In this document: piece after piece, positions 8,476-18,017 of the stretch
Layout of the letters: the number at the start of each line of letters is the position of its first letter
Numbering within the stretch: position 1 is the stretch's first letter
Assembly: GCF_003047105.1 (NCBI RefSeq)
Contig: NZ_CP028475.1
Span: 1,364,001 to 1,428,000, forward strand
Origin: Celeribacter baekdonensis
Lineage (GTDB): Bacteria; Pseudomonadota; Alphaproteobacteria; Rhodobacterales; Rhodobacteraceae
Direction of reading: 5' to 3'
DNA: 64,000 bases
Program-made: the position numbers and the translations under genes
The notes under the pieces: generated by a model
What the model was told of the DNA's origin: nothing
The model's input: the letters and a program-made list of their open reading frames with translations, nothing else
Database searches by the model: none

Positions 8476-8594
8476 GTATTTATTAACAAAAAAATCCTTA
8501 ACTATAAAGCACTTGTTGATGAATTTTCTTCACACTCCCAGTATTACCCCATCTCGTTTACACATCCGACATTTCGGAGACGGGGTCTGCGCGC

Positions 8595-8624
8595 CGCCTG
8601 GACTTCGGGGAGGAAGTCCGGGCG
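8595..8624 (+). promoter_or_regulatory. Strong hairpin in the 5' leader of the transporter operon
   Basis: A 12-bp stem with one G-U pair (CGCCTGGACTTC-type arm, loop GGGGAG, then GAAGTCC...GGCG) about 30 bases before the ATG at 8656. It is not followed by a T-run, so it is more likely to stabilise or control the transcript than to terminate it. Confidence 0.45.
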
Positions 8625-8655
8625 AGCCTGATAGAAATTCTAGGGAGGAATATAC

Positions 8656-10008
8656 ATGTCCAAATCCGATCTGACACGGCGCGTTTCGCGTCGCGGTGTG
8701 ATCAAAACCGGGGCCATCGCTGGTGCCGGTCTTGCGCTGCCGACAATCTTCACCTCGGGGGCCCGCGCCTTTACCAACGAACCAATGGGCGGCACGGTCA
8801 CCCTTGGCTTTAACGTGCCCCAATCGGGCGCATATGCCGATGAGGGGGCCGACGAGCTGCGCGCCTATGAATTGGCGGTTGAGCACCTGAACGGCATGGG
8901 CGACGGCGGCATGTTGAACACCTTCAGCTCCAAAGTGCTTGAAGGCAACGGCATCCTCGGCAAAAAGGTCGAATTCGTCACCGGCGACACCCAAACCAAA
9001 TCCGACGCAGCCCGCGCCTCTGCCAAGTCCATGATCGAAAAAGACGGCGCAGTGATGATCACCGGCGGGTCTTCCTCAGGCGTGGCCATTGCGGTTCAGG
9101 GTCTGTGCCAAGAAGCGGGCGTGATTTTCATGGCCGGTCTGACCCATTCCAACGACACCACTGGCAAAGACAAAAAAGCCAACGGGTTCCGCCATTTCTT
9201 TAACGCTTACATGTCTGCGGCCGCTTTGGCTCCGGTGCTCAAAAACCTCTACGGCACGGATCGCAAAGCCTATCACCTGACGGCTGACTATTCTTGGGGC
9301 TGGACCCAAGAGGAATCCATCGCCGCAGCCACAGAGGCTTTGGGGTGGGAGACCGTCAACAAGGTGCGCACACCGCTTGGCGCGGGCGATTTCTCGTCCT
9401 ACATCACGCCGGTTCTGCAAACGGACGCCGATGTGTTGGTGCTGAACCACTACGGCGGGGACATGGTGAACTCTTTGACCAACGCGGTGCAGTTTGGCCT
9501 GCGCGAGAAAATGGTCAACGGCAAGAAGTTCGAGATCGTTGTGCCCCTGTTCTCGCGTCTCATGGCGCGCGGTGCGGGCGAAAACATCAAGGGCATCCTT
9601 GGCTCCACTAACTGGCATTGGTCGTTGCAGGACGAAGGCTCGCAAGCCTTTGTGAAGAGCTTTGGCACCAAATATGGCTTCCCGCCATCGCAGGCGGCGC
9701 ACACGGTCTATTGCCAGACCCTGCTTTACGCAGACGCCGTAGCCCGCGCTGGGTCGTTCAACCCCTGTGCGGTTGGCGAAGCGCTTGAAGGCTTTGAGTT
9801 CGACGGTTTGGGCAACGGCCCGACGCTCTATCGTGCGGGCGATCACCAGTGTTTCAAAGACGTGTTGGTGGTGCGCGGGAAAGAGAACCCAACCTCTGAA
9901 TTCGATCTTCTTGAAATCGTCGAAGTGACCCCGGCGGCTCAGGTCACCTACCCGGTCGATCACCCGATGTTTGCCGGTGGCGCATTGGGCGACTGTAACG
10001 CGGGCTGA
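8656..10008 (+). CDS. Periplasmic substrate-binding protein of a Liv-type ABC transporter
   Basis: 450 aa, periplasmic type-1 binding fold (Leu/Ile/Val and urea/amide family). The N-terminus is a twin-arginine-like signal (SRRGVIKTG, hydrophobic core, cut after ARA near residue 38). Start fixed by GGGAGGAA 7-8 bases upstream. Four cysteines in the C-terminal part (CQTLLY, NPCAVG, HQCFKD, GDCNAG) may form disulphides. First gene of a five-gene importer operon leading to acetyl-CoA synthetase and divergent from a short-chain acyl regulator. The annotated family suggests branched-chain amino acids, but the context suggests a short-chain carboxylate or amide that ends as acetate; the ligand cannot be read from sequence. 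Confidence 0.88.
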   Translation: MSKSDLTRRVSRRGVIKTGAIAGAGLALPTIFTSGARAFTNEPMGGTVTLGFNVPQSGAYADEGADELRAYELAVEHLNGMGDGGMLNTFSSKVLEGNGILGKKVEFVTGDTQTKSDAARASAKSMIEKDGAVMITGGSSSGVAIAVQGLCQEAGVIFMAGLTHSNDTTGKDKKANGFRHFFNAYMSAAALAPVLKNLYGTDRKAYHLTADYSWGWTQEESIAAATEALGWETVNKVRTPLGAGDFSSYITPVLQTDADVLVLNHYGGDMVNSLTNAVQFGLREKMVNGKKFEIVVPLFSRLMARGAGENIKGILGSTNWHWSLQDEGSQAFVKSFGTKYGFPPSQAAHTVYCQTLLYADAVARAGSFNPCAVGEALEGFEFDGLGNGPTLYRAGDHQCFKDVLVVRGKENPTSEFDLLEIVEVTPAAQVTYPVDHPMFAGGALGDCNAG

Positions 10009-10074
10009 TCGCGCCCTGAAAAGAGGGGCTGAACCGCAACAGCGGCGGTCCCTCGCCTCTTCCAAAACCAAATG

Positions 10075-10101
10075 GGCCGGACCGCACATGCGGCTCCGGC
10101 C
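10075..10101 (+). promoter_or_regulatory. Intercistronic hairpin between binding protein and permease genes
   Basis: GGCCGGACCGC pairs with GCGG and TCCGGCC around an ACAT loop, 11 pairs with one bulged C. No T-tract. Such hairpins commonly protect the upstream message so that the binding protein is made in excess over the permeases; that role is inferred. Confidence 0.5.
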
Positions 10102-10185
10102 TCCCCTCCCCCCCCCGGCCCGAACTTGGCGCCGGGACGGATGGGCTTTGGTCAACCGACACGCTTTATTCAACAGGTGGGGACC

Positions 10186-11217
10186 ATGGAGACAATCCTT
10201 CTGCAATTGCTCAACGGGCTCGATAAAGGCTCGGCCTATGCGTTGATCGCGCTTGGGCTTACATTGATTTTCGGCACGCTGGGCGTGGTCAATTTTGCCC
10301 ATGGCGCGATTTTCATGATCGGGGCGTTTTGCGCGGTGACATTGTCGCGCATCTTTTCGATCTCGTTTGAAACCGTCGATCCGACCAAGCTCGATTTCCT
10401 CGGCAACCCGGCCAAAATCAAAACCCCCTATGTCGAGGCGTGGTTTGGCGCGGACGCGGGCGCATGGATGATCGACTGGGCGGTGCCTTTGGCGATCCTG
10501 TTCTCCATCCCGATCATGATCGCGGTGGGCTTTGCCATGGAACGCGGGCTGATCAAGCATTTCTACAAACGCCCCCACGCCGATCAGATCCTTGTGACCT
10601 TTGGTTTGGCCATCGTGCTGCAAGAGATCATCAAATATTTCTACGGTGCCAACCCGATCTCCACCCCCGCCCCGGATGCATTCAAAGGCTCGTTCGATTT
10701 TGGCGCGGCTTTGGGCTTTGACCCAAACGTGATCATCTACCCCTACTGGCGTTTGATCTACTTCGGCTTTGCCGCCGTCGTCATCGGTGCGGTGTTTTCC
10801 TTCCTGCGCTTCACCACCTTCGGGATGGTTGTGCGTGCGGGCATGGCGGACCGGGAAACCGTAGGGCTTTTGGGCATCAACATCGACCGCAAATTCACCA
10901 TCATGTTTGGCCTCGCCGCCGCAGTCGCGGGCATGGCGGGCGTGATGTACGCGCCGATCCTGTCGCCGAACTATCACATGGGCATGGACTTTTTGGTGCT
11001 GTCCTTCGTGGTCGTGGTGGTTGGCGGCATGGGCTCTTTGCCCGGTGCGGTCGCCGCAGGCTTTCTGTTGGGCATCTTGGAGAGCTTCTCTTCGATGAAC
11101 GAAATCAAATCAATCATCCCCGGCATCGACCAGATCATCATCTATGTCGTCGCCATCATCATCCTGTTGACCCGTCCCCGCGGCTTGATGGGCAAAAAAG
11201 GCGTGATGGAGGACTAA
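10186..11217 (+). CDS. Branched-chain-type ABC transporter permease (LivH-like)
   Basis: 343-aa inner-membrane permease, first of the two non-identical permeases. About eight to nine hydrophobic segments; the N-terminal [20 protein letters not shown] is the family signature. Start chosen at METILL (10186) because AGGTGGGG precedes it; the longer open frame upstream runs through the intercistronic hairpin and a poly-C tract. Follows the binding protein gene by 177 bases and is followed four bases later by the LivM-like gene. Works with 11222-13979 to import an amino-acid- or carboxylate-like solute. Confidence 0.92.
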   Translation: METILLQLLNGLDKGSAYALIALGLTLIFGTLGVVNFAHGAIFMIGAFCAVTLSRIFSISFETVDPTKLDFLGNPAKIKTPYVEAWFGADAGAWMIDWAVPLAILFSIPIMIAVGFAMERGLIKHFYKRPHADQILVTFGLAIVLQEIIKYFYGANPISTPAPDAFKGSFDFGAALGFDPNVIIYPYWRLIYFGFAAVVIGAVFSFLRFTTFGMVVRAGMADRETVGLLGINIDRKFTIMFGLAAAVAGMAGVMYAPILSPNYHMGMDFLVLSFVVVVVGGMGSLPGAVAAGFLLGILESFSSMNEIKSIIPGIDQIIIYVVAIIILLTRPRGLMGKKGVMED

Positions 11218-11221
11218 TGCC

Positions 11222-12445
11222 ATGTTCGGACTAAACAAAAAAGACACCACCTTTCTATTGATCGTCATCGGATTGACCCTGTTCACGCCGATCCTCATGC
11301 AACCCTTCGCTGAGGGATCGGGCCTTGCGCAATTCAACGGCGGCTATCCCGATTTGATGCAAAAGGTCGCCATTTTCGGCATCTTTGCGGTCGGGTTCAA
11401 CATCCTCTTTGGCCTCACCGGATACCTGTCCTTTGGCCATGCCGCCTTTCTTGGCATCGGGTCGTATTCGGCCGTGTGGATGTTCAAATTGCTGACGATG
11501 AACGTCATCCCCGGCATCCTTTTGGCCATGGTCGTCTCAGGCATTTTCGCCGCCGCGATCGGTTATGTGTCCTTGCGTCGTTCGGGGATTTACTTTTCCA
11601 TCCTGACATTGGCCTTCGCGCAGATGTGCTACAAAATGGCCTATTCCGTGCTCACACCGCTGACCAATGGCGAAACCGGGTTGCAATTGGCCTTGGATGA
11701 TCCGCGCATTCTGGACCGGGCCATCGAGGGATCGTCCCTACCCGTCACCAATCTCTTCGGCCTGCCGATGAACAGCACCTATAAGCTCGAAGTCATGAAC
11801 CATGTGTTCACCTTCAGCGTCGGATTTTACTTTTGTGCCGTCATCGCGATTCTGGCCTTTTATGTCGCCATCCGCCTGTTCCGCTCGCCCTTTGGCATGA
11901 TGCTGCGGGCAGTGAAATCAAACCAACACCGGATGAATTACACCGGGCTTGACCCGAAGCCCTACACTTTGGCCGCCTTCGTGATCTCCGGCATGTATGC
12001 GGGGCTTGCGGGCGGGCTTTTGGCGGCGATGGACCCTTTGGCAGGCGCGGATCGGATGCTTTGGACCGCCTCGGGCGAGGTCGTCATTATGACCATCCTC
12101 GGCGGCGCTGGCACCTTGATGGGTCCGGTTTTGGGCGCAGGTGTGATCAAATATCTTGAAAACATCTTCTCTAAAATCAACGAGACCGTGTTGCACGGCT
12201 GGTTCCATTGGCTCCCCGATGGGATCGAAGATGTCGTGGTCTGGATCTTTGCCCGCTTCACCGGCGAGGGCTGGCACCTCACCCTTGGTGTGACCTTCAT
12301 GTTGGTCGTGACCTTCTTGCCCGGTGGTTTGGTCGAAGGCCTGAAACGCATTCGGGATCGGGTCCAGAACGGCAAAAAGAAACGCGACAAATACGATGAT
12401 CCCGACCCGGACCATCAACCCGCCCCGTCCAAACACGTCGTCTAA
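11222..12445 (+). CDS. Branched-chain-type ABC transporter permease (LivM-like)
   Basis: 407-aa second permease. Conserved core [20 protein letters not shown] near residue 60 and [20 protein letters not shown] near 225 identify the LivM family; about ten membrane segments, then a polar C-terminal tail rich in Lys, Asp and Pro that is longer than usual. Starts four bases after the LivH-like stop and ends eleven bases before the ATPase start, so the genes form one transcript. Forms the translocation pore together with the LivH-like subunit. Confidence 0.92.
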   Translation: MFGLNKKDTTFLLIVIGLTLFTPILMQPFAEGSGLAQFNGGYPDLMQKVAIFGIFAVGFNILFGLTGYLSFGHAAFLGIGSYSAVWMFKLLTMNVIPGILLAMVVSGIFAAAIGYVSLRRSGIYFSILTLAFAQMCYKMAYSVLTPLTNGETGLQLALDDPRILDRAIEGSSLPVTNLFGLPMNSTYKLEVMNHVFTFSVGFYFCAVIAILAFYVAIRLFRSPFGMMLRAVKSNQHRMNYTGLDPKPYTLAAFVISGMYAGLAGGLLAAMDPLAGADRMLWTASGEVVIMTILGGAGTLMGPVLGAGVIKYLENIFSKINETVLHGWFHWLPDGIEDVVVWIFARFTGEGWHLTLGVTFMLVVTFLPGGLVEGLKRIRDRVQNGKKKRDKYDDPDPDHQPAPSKHVV

Positions 12446-12456
12446 GGAGAATGAAT

Positions 12457-13218
12457 ATGGGAATTCTTGAAGTCAAAGGCGTGGGCAAACGGTTCGGCGG
12501 TCTACAAGCTCTGGGCGATGTCAATCTTTCGATCCACGAGAACACAGTCCACGCCATCATCGGCCCCAATGGTGCGGGCAAATCCACGCTGTTGAACTGT
12601 CTGGTCGGCAAACTCATGCCCGACACCGGATCGGTGATGTTCAACGGCCAATCGGTCTTGGGGCGCAAACCCCATGAAATCAACCAAATGGGCATCTCGC
12701 GCGTGTTCCAAACACCGGAAATCTTTGGCGATCTCACGGTGATGGAAAACATGATGATCCCGTGTTTTGCCAAACGCGATGGGGCCTTTCGGATGCATGC
12801 GTTTGAAAGCATGGCGCAGGAGGGCGATTTGATCGCCAAGGCCGAAAAGATGCTCTCTGACGTCGGTATGTTGGAAAAGTGCGAGATGGTGACATCCTCC
12901 ATGTCGCGTGGTGACAAACGTCGGCTTGAGATCGCGATGTGTCTGGTGCAAGAGCCGAAACTTTTGCTTTTGGACGAACCGACAGCGGGCATGGCGCGCG
13001 CCGACACCAACAACACCATCGACCTATTGAAACAAATCAAGGCCGAGCGCGACATCACCATCGCCATCATCGAACACGACATGCATGTGGTGTTCTCATT
13101 GGCCGACCGGATCACAGTTTTGGCCCAAGGCACGCCCTTGGTCGAAGACACCCCGGACAACATCAAAGGTCACCCAAAGGTCAAAGAGGCCTATTTGGGT
13201 GAGACGCAACAGGTTTAA
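12457..13218 (+). CDS. ABC transporter ATP-binding protein (LivG-like)
   Basis: 253-aa ATPase. Walker A GPNGAGKST at about residues 35-43, signature MSRGDKRRLEIAM (a variant of LSGGxQ) about 150, Walker B LLLLDEPTAGM and switch His in IIEHDMHVV. Two ATGs are close together; the second (12457) is chosen because AAGGAG is then spaced eight bases away, whereas the first leaves only one or two. The replacement of SGG by SRG in the signature motif is unusual for LivG. Powers the importer with the LivF-like partner. Confidence 0.9.
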   Translation: MGILEVKGVGKRFGGLQALGDVNLSIHENTVHAIIGPNGAGKSTLLNCLVGKLMPDTGSVMFNGQSVLGRKPHEINQMGISRVFQTPEIFGDLTVMENMMIPCFAKRDGAFRMHAFESMAQEGDLIAKAEKMLSDVGMLEKCEMVTSSMSRGDKRRLEIAMCLVQEPKLLLLDEPTAGMARADTNNTIDLLKQIKAERDITIAIIEHDMHVVFSLADRITVLAQGTPLVEDTPDNIKGHPKVKEAYLGETQQV

Positions 13219-13229
13219 AGGGCGGTATC

Positions 13230-13979
13230 ATGACACAAGAGTTCAACCCAAACGCCAATCATGCCCAAACCGCACCTGCGTTCTTTTCGGCATGGGACAT
13301 TCACGCCTATTACGGTGAAAGCTACATCGTCCAAGGTGTGTCTTTTAACATCCATGAGGGCGAGATTCTGGCTCTTTTGGGCCGCAATGGCGCTGGCAAA
13401 ACCTCAACCCTGCGCGCGCTGGCCCGTCTGGATAGCCCGCAAGTCACCCATGGCGAGATTTGGCTCGACCACGAACGCCTGCACGACAAAACCTCCTATG
13501 AGGCGGCGGTGCGCGGCATTTCATTGGTCCCCGAAGATCGCCGGATCATCCCCGGCCTGACCGTCGAGGAAAACCTGCAACTGGCGCAGATCGTCGAACC
13601 CGTGGGCTGGTCTCTGGATCGGCTGTACGAATTGTTCCCGCGTCTGCGCGAACGGCGCAAACAAGAGGGCATCACCCTGTCGGGCGGCGAACAACAAATG
13701 CTCGCCATCGCCCGCGCTTTGGCCCGCGACATCAAAGTACTGTTGCTTGATGAGCCGTACGAAGGCCTCGCCCCTGTCATTGTGGATGAGATTGAAAAGA
13801 CGCTCAAAATCATCAAAGCGCAGGGCATCACCACGGTTTTGGTCGAACAAAACGCCGTGCGCGCGCTCAATTTGGCTGACCGCGCCGTCATTCTGGACAC
13901 CGGTCGGGTGGTTTATGATGGTAGTGCTAAAGAAGTACTTGAGAACGAAGCGTTAAGAACCGAGTATCTGGCCATCTGA
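13230..13979 (+). CDS. ABC transporter ATP-binding protein (LivF-like)
   Basis: 249-aa second ATPase: Walker A GRNGAGKTS about residues 51-59, conserved VPEDRRI, signature LSGGEQQMLAIARAL, Walker B VLLLDEPYEGLAP and switch region VLVEQN. An extra ~20-residue N-terminal extension (TQEFNPNANHAQ) precedes the ATPase core. Starts twelve bases after the LivG-like gene. Last gene of the importer proper; a strong hairpin then separates it from acs. Confidence 0.92.
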   Translation: MTQEFNPNANHAQTAPAFFSAWDIHAYYGESYIVQGVSFNIHEGEILALLGRNGAGKTSTLRALARLDSPQVTHGEIWLDHERLHDKTSYEAAVRGISLVPEDRRIIPGLTVEENLQLAQIVEPVGWSLDRLYELFPRLRERRKQEGITLSGGEQQMLAIARALARDIKVLLLDEPYEGLAPVIVDEIEKTLKIIKAQGITTVLVEQNAVRALNLADRAVILDTGRVVYDGSAKEVLENEALRTEYLAI

Positions 13980-14019
13980 ATCTGTCCCGCCTTGACCTCC
14001 CGCGTCTCGGTATGGGGCC

Positions 14020-14046
14020 GCCTGCGCCGGACACCCCGGCGCAGGC
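14020..14046 (+). promoter_or_regulatory. GC-rich hairpin between transporter operon and acs
   Basis: Perfect 11-bp stem GCCTGCGCCGG / CCGGCGCAGGC with a five-base loop, 15 bases before the acs ribosome binding site. It lacks a T-run, so it could be a processing or partial attenuation site between the transporter genes and acs rather than a full terminator. Confidence 0.5.
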
Positions 14047-14072
14047 TAAATGCACTCTCGGGAGGAGGCAAA

Positions 14073-16025
14073 ATGACGAACCCCATGTACCCGCCAAGCG
14101 ACGACTTCGCCGCCAATGCTCTGATCTCTAACGAAAAATACACCGAAATGTACGCGCGCTCGGTGAGCGATCCGGTTTCGTTTTGGGCGGAGCAGGGGAA
14201 GATCCTGGATTGGATGGAGCCCTACACGCAGGTGAAAAAGACCTGTTTTGACTTCGGGCGCGTTGACATCAAATGGTACTCGGACGGCGTTTTGAACGTG
14301 TCGGCCAACTGTATTGATCGCCATTTGCCGAAAAAATCCCTACAAACTGCGATTATTTTTGAGCCCGACGATCCCGAAGCCGCGGCCCAGCACATCACCT
14401 ACAAAGAGCTGTCAGACAAGGTGAACCGCTTCGCCAATGTGTTGCTTTCTCAGGGTGTGATGCGCGGCGACCGCGTGGTGATTTATTTGCCAATGATCCC
14501 CGAGGCGGCTTATGCCATGCTCGCTTGTGCCCGCATCGGCGCGATCCATTCCATTGTTTTCGCAGGGTTTTCCCCGGATGCTCTGGCCAACCGCATCAAC
14601 GATTGCGGTGCCAAGCTCGTCATCACCTCCGACACTGCGCCGCGTGGTGGCAAGCGCACGCCGCTCAAGGCCAACACCGACGCCGCGCTGCTGCACTGTT
14701 CCGACAAGGTCCGTTGCCTCGTCGTCAAACACACCGGTGATCAGATCACATGGATTCAGGGCCGCGATGTCGACGTCAAATATCTGATGGAACACGCCTC
14801 CCCCGATTGCCCGCCGCGTCCGATGAACGCCGAAGATCCGCTGTTCATCCTCTACACCTCTGGCTCCACCGGCAAACCCAAAGGCGTCGTGCACAGCTCC
14901 GGCGGCTATCTGGCCTATGCCGCGATGACCCATAAATATGTGTTCGATTACCACGACGGCGACGTGTTCTGGTGCACCGCCGATGTCGGTTGGGTCACGG
15001 GTCACAGCTACATCGTCTACGGACCGCTCGCCAATGGCGCGACCACGGTGATGTTCGAGGGCGTGCCCTCCTACCCCGACGCGGGCCGGTTCTGGGCGGT
15101 GTGCGAAAAGCACAAGGTCAACCAATTCTACACCGCCCCCACCGCGCTGCGCTCGCTCATGGGGCAAGGCAACGAATGGGTTGAAAAATATGACCTTTCC
15201 TCGCTCAAACTGCTGGGCACGGTCGGCGAACCGATCAACCCGGAGGCGTGGAATTGGTACAATGACGTGGTCGGCGGCGGCAATTGCCCGATCGTCGACA
15301 CCTGGTGGCAAACCGAAACTGGCGGCCATCTTTTGACGCCGCTGCCGGGTGCGACCCCGACCAAACCGGGCTCCGCGACCGTGCCGTTCTTTGGCGTGCA
15401 ACCGGTGATTTTGGACCCGACCACAGGCGAAGAATTGCACGAAACCGCAACCGAGGGCGTGCTCTGCATCAAAGACAGCTGGCCCGGCCAAATGCGCACC
15501 GTTTGGGGCGATCACGAGCGGTTCCAAGAGACCTATTTCCAGCAATACAAAGGCTATTACTTCTCCGGCGACGGCTGTCGGCGCGACGAAGATGGCTATT
15601 ACTGGATCACCGGCCGCGTCGATGACGTGATCAACGTGTCAGGTCACCGCATGGGCACCGCCGAGGTCGAAAGTGCGCTGGTCGCCCACGCCCAGGTCGC
15701 CGAAGCCGCCGTCGTTGGCTATCCGCACGAACTCAAGGGCCAAGGCATCTACGCCTATGTCACGCTCATGAACGATGTCGAACCGACCGACGCGCTGCGC
15801 AAAGAGTTGGAAAAATGGGTCCGCACAGAGATCGGCCCGATCGCCAAACCGGACTTCATTCAATGGGCCCCCGGCCTGCCCAAAACCCGCTCCGGTAAAA
15901 TCATGCGCCGCATCCTGCGCAAAATCGCAGAAAATGACACCGGAAGCTTGGGCGACATCTCAACACTCGCTGAACCTCAAGTCGTCGAGGAATTGATCAG
16001 AAATTCGTTGTATCAAAAGGCCTAA
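14073..16025 (+). CDS. acsA: Acetyl-CoA synthetase (AMP-forming)
   Basis: 650 aa, the usual length. Activates acetate to acetyl-AMP and then acetyl-CoA in the cytoplasm. Motifs: [11 protein letters not shown] near residue 262, TWWQTETGG (its Trp favours acetate over longer acids), the hinge region [21 protein letters not shown], and [11 protein letters not shown] with the catalytic, acetylatable lysine at exactly residue 609 as in Salmonella Acs. Start at 14073 rather than 13992: GGAGGAGG lies just upstream and the longer frame would run through a hairpin. Downstream of the Liv-type importer, with a strong terminator 23 bases after the stop. Regulation by the nearby ScfR-type protein and/or the SSS kinase is plausible. 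Confidence 0.96.
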   Translation: MTNPMYPPSDDFAANALISNEKYTEMYARSVSDPVSFWAEQGKILDWMEPYTQVKKTCFDFGRVDIKWYSDGVLNVSANCIDRHLPKKSLQTAIIFEPDDPEAAAQHITYKELSDKVNRFANVLLSQGVMRGDRVVIYLPMIPEAAYAMLACARIGAIHSIVFAGFSPDALANRINDCGAKLVITSDTAPRGGKRTPLKANTDAALLHCSDKVRCLVVKHTGDQITWIQGRDVDVKYLMEHASPDCPPRPMNAEDPLFILYTSGSTGKPKGVVHSSGGYLAYAAMTHKYVFDYHDGDVFWCTADVGWVTGHSYIVYGPLANGATTVMFEGVPSYPDAGRFWAVCEKHKVNQFYTAPTALRSLMGQGNEWVEKYDLSSLKLLGTVGEPINPEAWNWYNDVVGGGNCPIVDTWWQTETGGHLLTPLPGATPTKPGSATVPFFGVQPVILDPTTGEELHETATEGVLCIKDSWPGQMRTVWGDHERFQETYFQQYKGYYFSGDGCRRDEDGYYWITGRVDDVINVSGHRMGTAEVESALVAHAQVAEAAVVGYPHELKGQGIYAYVTLMNDVEPTDALRKELEKWVRTEIGPIAKPDFIQWAPGLPKTRSGKIMRRILRKIAENDTGSLGDISTLAEPQVVEELIRNSLYQKA

Positions 16026-16047
16026 GACGCCCGTTCAGGGCTCACAC

Positions 16048-16074
16048 AAGGCCGCCCTTCGGGGCGGCCTTTTT
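16048..16074 (+). terminator. Rho-independent terminator of acsA
   Basis: Ten-pair stem AAGGCCGCCC / GGGCGGCCTT closed on a TTCG tetraloop and followed by TTTTT; about 22 bases past the acsA stop. Confidence 0.9.
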
Positions 16075-16234
16075 CATACGTAACAAACTGAGCGCATAAA
16101 TCGGGCTTACGCGCCCCCACCGCTTGGCTTTGTCGCATCTCTCCATGCGTTTTGACCGGCTCAGGCGACGAAATTTGAGTATTTGCGCTGCCATGAAAAG
16201 GATTTGTTAACGCTGTTTACCGCACAATCCGGGC

Positions 16235-17110
16235 ATGGATGTACGGGAGATCAGTAAACGCGCCGACTGGGAGGCGCTGGCAGACAGGGTGATGGCCCCC
16301 TTGCAGCAGCGCTGGGTTTACGGCGAAACTGCAAAACGATTGGGCTGTGAGGTCATCAGGTTTTGCGTTTTTGACCGCAACCACCCGATTGCCACACCTC
16401 TTGCCATTGCGCAGGTCGTCATGCGCACAAAATTTGGCATCCGAACATCCTTACTCACCCGTGGGCCCCTGTTTCTGCCTGAGTGTCCGCAGAGCATGCA
16501 ACGTGATGCGCTCGCCTCCCTGCGCCGTGCTCTGCCCTTTGGTGTTCACCTGATGACCGCCGAGACCCGGTTGAGGCGAATGGGCCTGACTGCCGCGCCT
16601 GAGGTGGTGGAACTGGATCTTTCAAAAGACCTAGAAACCCTACGCGCCGGGATGCACGGCAAATGGCGCAATGCGTTAAAAAAGGCCGAAGGTACAGGGA
16701 TGAAAGTGGCACAATTACAGCCCTCCCTCGGTATGTTGATGCCGCTGTTGCGTGCCGAAAAGGACCGTCAGGCACAGGGGCGCTATCGCGGCCTCCCTCC
16801 TGAATTTATGTTAGCCATGCAAGAGGTTGCGCCCAAATCCCTGCGGCTGTTCAGCGCCTCTGATGCGCAGATGCTGTTTGTCAGCCATGGCACCAGCGCA
16901 AGCTATCAAATCGGCCATACCGGCGCTGAGGGCCGTACGCTCAATGCGCATAATCTGATCCTTTGGCAGGCGATCAGGCGTTTGAAATCAGAGGGCGTTC
17001 TGCGGCTTGATCTTGGTACATTGGACCGCGACAAGGCACCAGATTTGGCACGGTTCAAATTGCGCAGCGGCGCAGAGGCCCGTCACCTCGCCCCGGCGGC
17101 GCTGATGTAG
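16235..17110 (+). CDS. GNAT-fold (FemAB-like) acyltransferase family protein
   Basis: 291 aa. The centre and C-terminus (WRNALKKAEGTGMKV near 143-157, then NAHNLILWQAIRRLKSEGVLRLDLGTLD near 233-260) match the FemAB-like branch of GNAT acetyltransferases, in which two acyltransferase folds are fused and the second carries the active site. The substrate is unknown; relatives include peptidoglycan- and lipid-modifying enzymes. Stop codon directly abuts that of the convergent DUF1992 gene. No operon partner. Confidence 0.7.
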   Translation: MDVREISKRADWEALADRVMAPLQQRWVYGETAKRLGCEVIRFCVFDRNHPIATPLAIAQVVMRTKFGIRTSLLTRGPLFLPECPQSMQRDALASLRRALPFGVHLMTAETRLRRMGLTAAPEVVELDLSKDLETLRAGMHGKWRNALKKAEGTGMKVAQLQPSLGMLMPLLRAEKDRQAQGRYRGLPPEFMLAMQEVAPKSLRLFSASDAQMLFVSHGTSASYQIGHTGAEGRTLNAHNLILWQAIRRLKSEGVLRLDLGTLDRDKAPDLARFKLRSGAEARHLAPAALM

Positions 17111-17431
17111 TCACGAAGTTCTATAATATTTCCGCCGCGCTTCGACCTCGATATCAAGGCGCAATTGCGCCTCAGCCAGCGCCTTTTGCGCTGCTTTGCG
17201 GGCCTCGGGGTCGGACGCAGCCTTATAGGCCGCTTGTAGGGTTTCAACCTGTTTGCGCATCTCAATTTCGCGCGGCACAACCCCCGCCTCTGCCATGATC
17301 CGAAAACCTGCGGCATCAACGTCATTGCCCGAGCGCGCATTCAACGGTTGACCTGCGCCTTTGAGGTTTTCCATTTGCCCTTCGGCTTGGGCCTTTAGGA
17401 TTTGGCGCTCAATCAGAGAAGACCATTTCAT
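17111..17431 (-). CDS. DUF1992 (DnaJ homologue subfamily C member 28-like) protein
   Basis: 106 aa, all one domain: the conserved start WSSLIERQILKAQAEGQMENLKGAGQPL, a central VPREIEMRK, and a helical, charged C-terminus. The family is widespread and of uncertain function; eukaryotic homologues carry it behind a J domain. Its stop codon touches the stop of the convergent acyltransferase gene with no spacer. Divergent from the MarR gene, so it may share the 17461-17475 operator. Confidence 0.85.
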   Translation of the reverse strand: MKWSSLIERQILKAQAEGQMENLKGAGQPLNARSGNDVDAAGFRIMAEAGVVPREIEMRKQVETLQAAYKAASDPEARKAAQKALAEAQLRLDIEVEARRKYYRTS

Positions 17432-17460
17432 CGCATTTCCTTTCGCAGACGACTCAATTC

Positions 17461-17475
17461 GTCAACCTAGTTGAC
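17461..17475. promoter_or_regulatory. Probable MarR operator GTCAAC-CTA-GTTGAC
   Basis: Six-base inverted arms around a three-base spacer in the 87-base gap between the divergent DUF1992 and MarR genes. MarR proteins typically bind such short dyads next to their own gene. Confidence 0.6.
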
Positions 17476-17518
17476 AGTTTAGGCCAATCCCGCCTAAACC
17501 ACAAGAAAAGGAACGCAC

Positions 17519-17968
17519 ATGCCCCAAATGAGCCTCACAGATCAGCTTTATACCGGGATCACCCTGACCCGCCCGCTGTTGCGCCATATCACGGCGCGGG
17601 TGGAACGCGATTTGGCGGGCACTGGGGTAAGCGTGGGCCAACGCGCCCTCTTGGAGGCGCTGTTTCATTTGAAGCAGGCGACTGCGCCGATGATTACCAA
17701 ACACCTTGATGTGACACGGCAATTTGTCGGTCGCGAGATCAAATCCCTCTTACAGAACGGCATGGTGGAAACCGTGGAAAACCCGCGTCACCGCGCCTCA
17801 AACTTTTATCGGCTCTCGGATGAATCCCGTGCGATGATCGCCGCCATTCGCGCCCGGGAAATGCGCGAGATTGCAGAATTTGCCAAAGGGTTCACAGAGG
17901 AAGACATCCGGGGCTTTTACAAAATCCTTTCCACCTTGACGGCCGAATTTTCAAAATCCAGCCCATAA
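17519..17968 (+). CDS. MarR-family transcriptional regulator
   Basis: 149 aa, winged helix-turn-helix of the MarR type: recognition region APMITKHLDVTRQFVGREIKSLLQNGMVE (residues ~56-84) and wing ENPRHRASNFYRLSDE. Such dimeric repressors respond to phenolic or other small ligands or to oxidation. GAAAAGGAA precedes the ATG. It is monocistronic, ending in a terminator shared with the convergent pyrimidine operon. Its likely operator is the dyad 17461-17475; targets beyond itself and perhaps the DUF1992 gene are unknown. Confidence 0.88.
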   Translation: MPQMSLTDQLYTGITLTRPLLRHITARVERDLAGTGVSVGQRALLEALFHLKQATAPMITKHLDVTRQFVGREIKSLLQNGMVETVENPRHRASNFYRLSDESRAMIAAIRAREMREIAEFAKGFTEEDIRGFYKILSTLTAEFSKSSP

Positions 17969-17969
17969 A

Positions 17970-17995
17970 AAAGCCCCGCAACATGGCGGGGCTTT
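17970..17995. terminator. Bidirectional terminator between marR and the pyrimidine importer operon
   Basis: AAAGCCCCGC pairs with GCGGGGCTTT (10 bp, loop AACATG), with A-tract on one side and T-rich sequence on the other, so it can serve both convergent transcripts. Confidence 0.85.
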
Positions 17996-18017
17996 CATTT
18001 CTCAATACAGCTTGCGC

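Noticed and set aside
9076..10977. 633-codon open frame on the minus strand
   Set aside because: Lies antisense to the binding protein and permease genes, is rich in His/Arg/Gln in the pattern typical of a mirror frame of GC-rich coding DNA, and has no family features.
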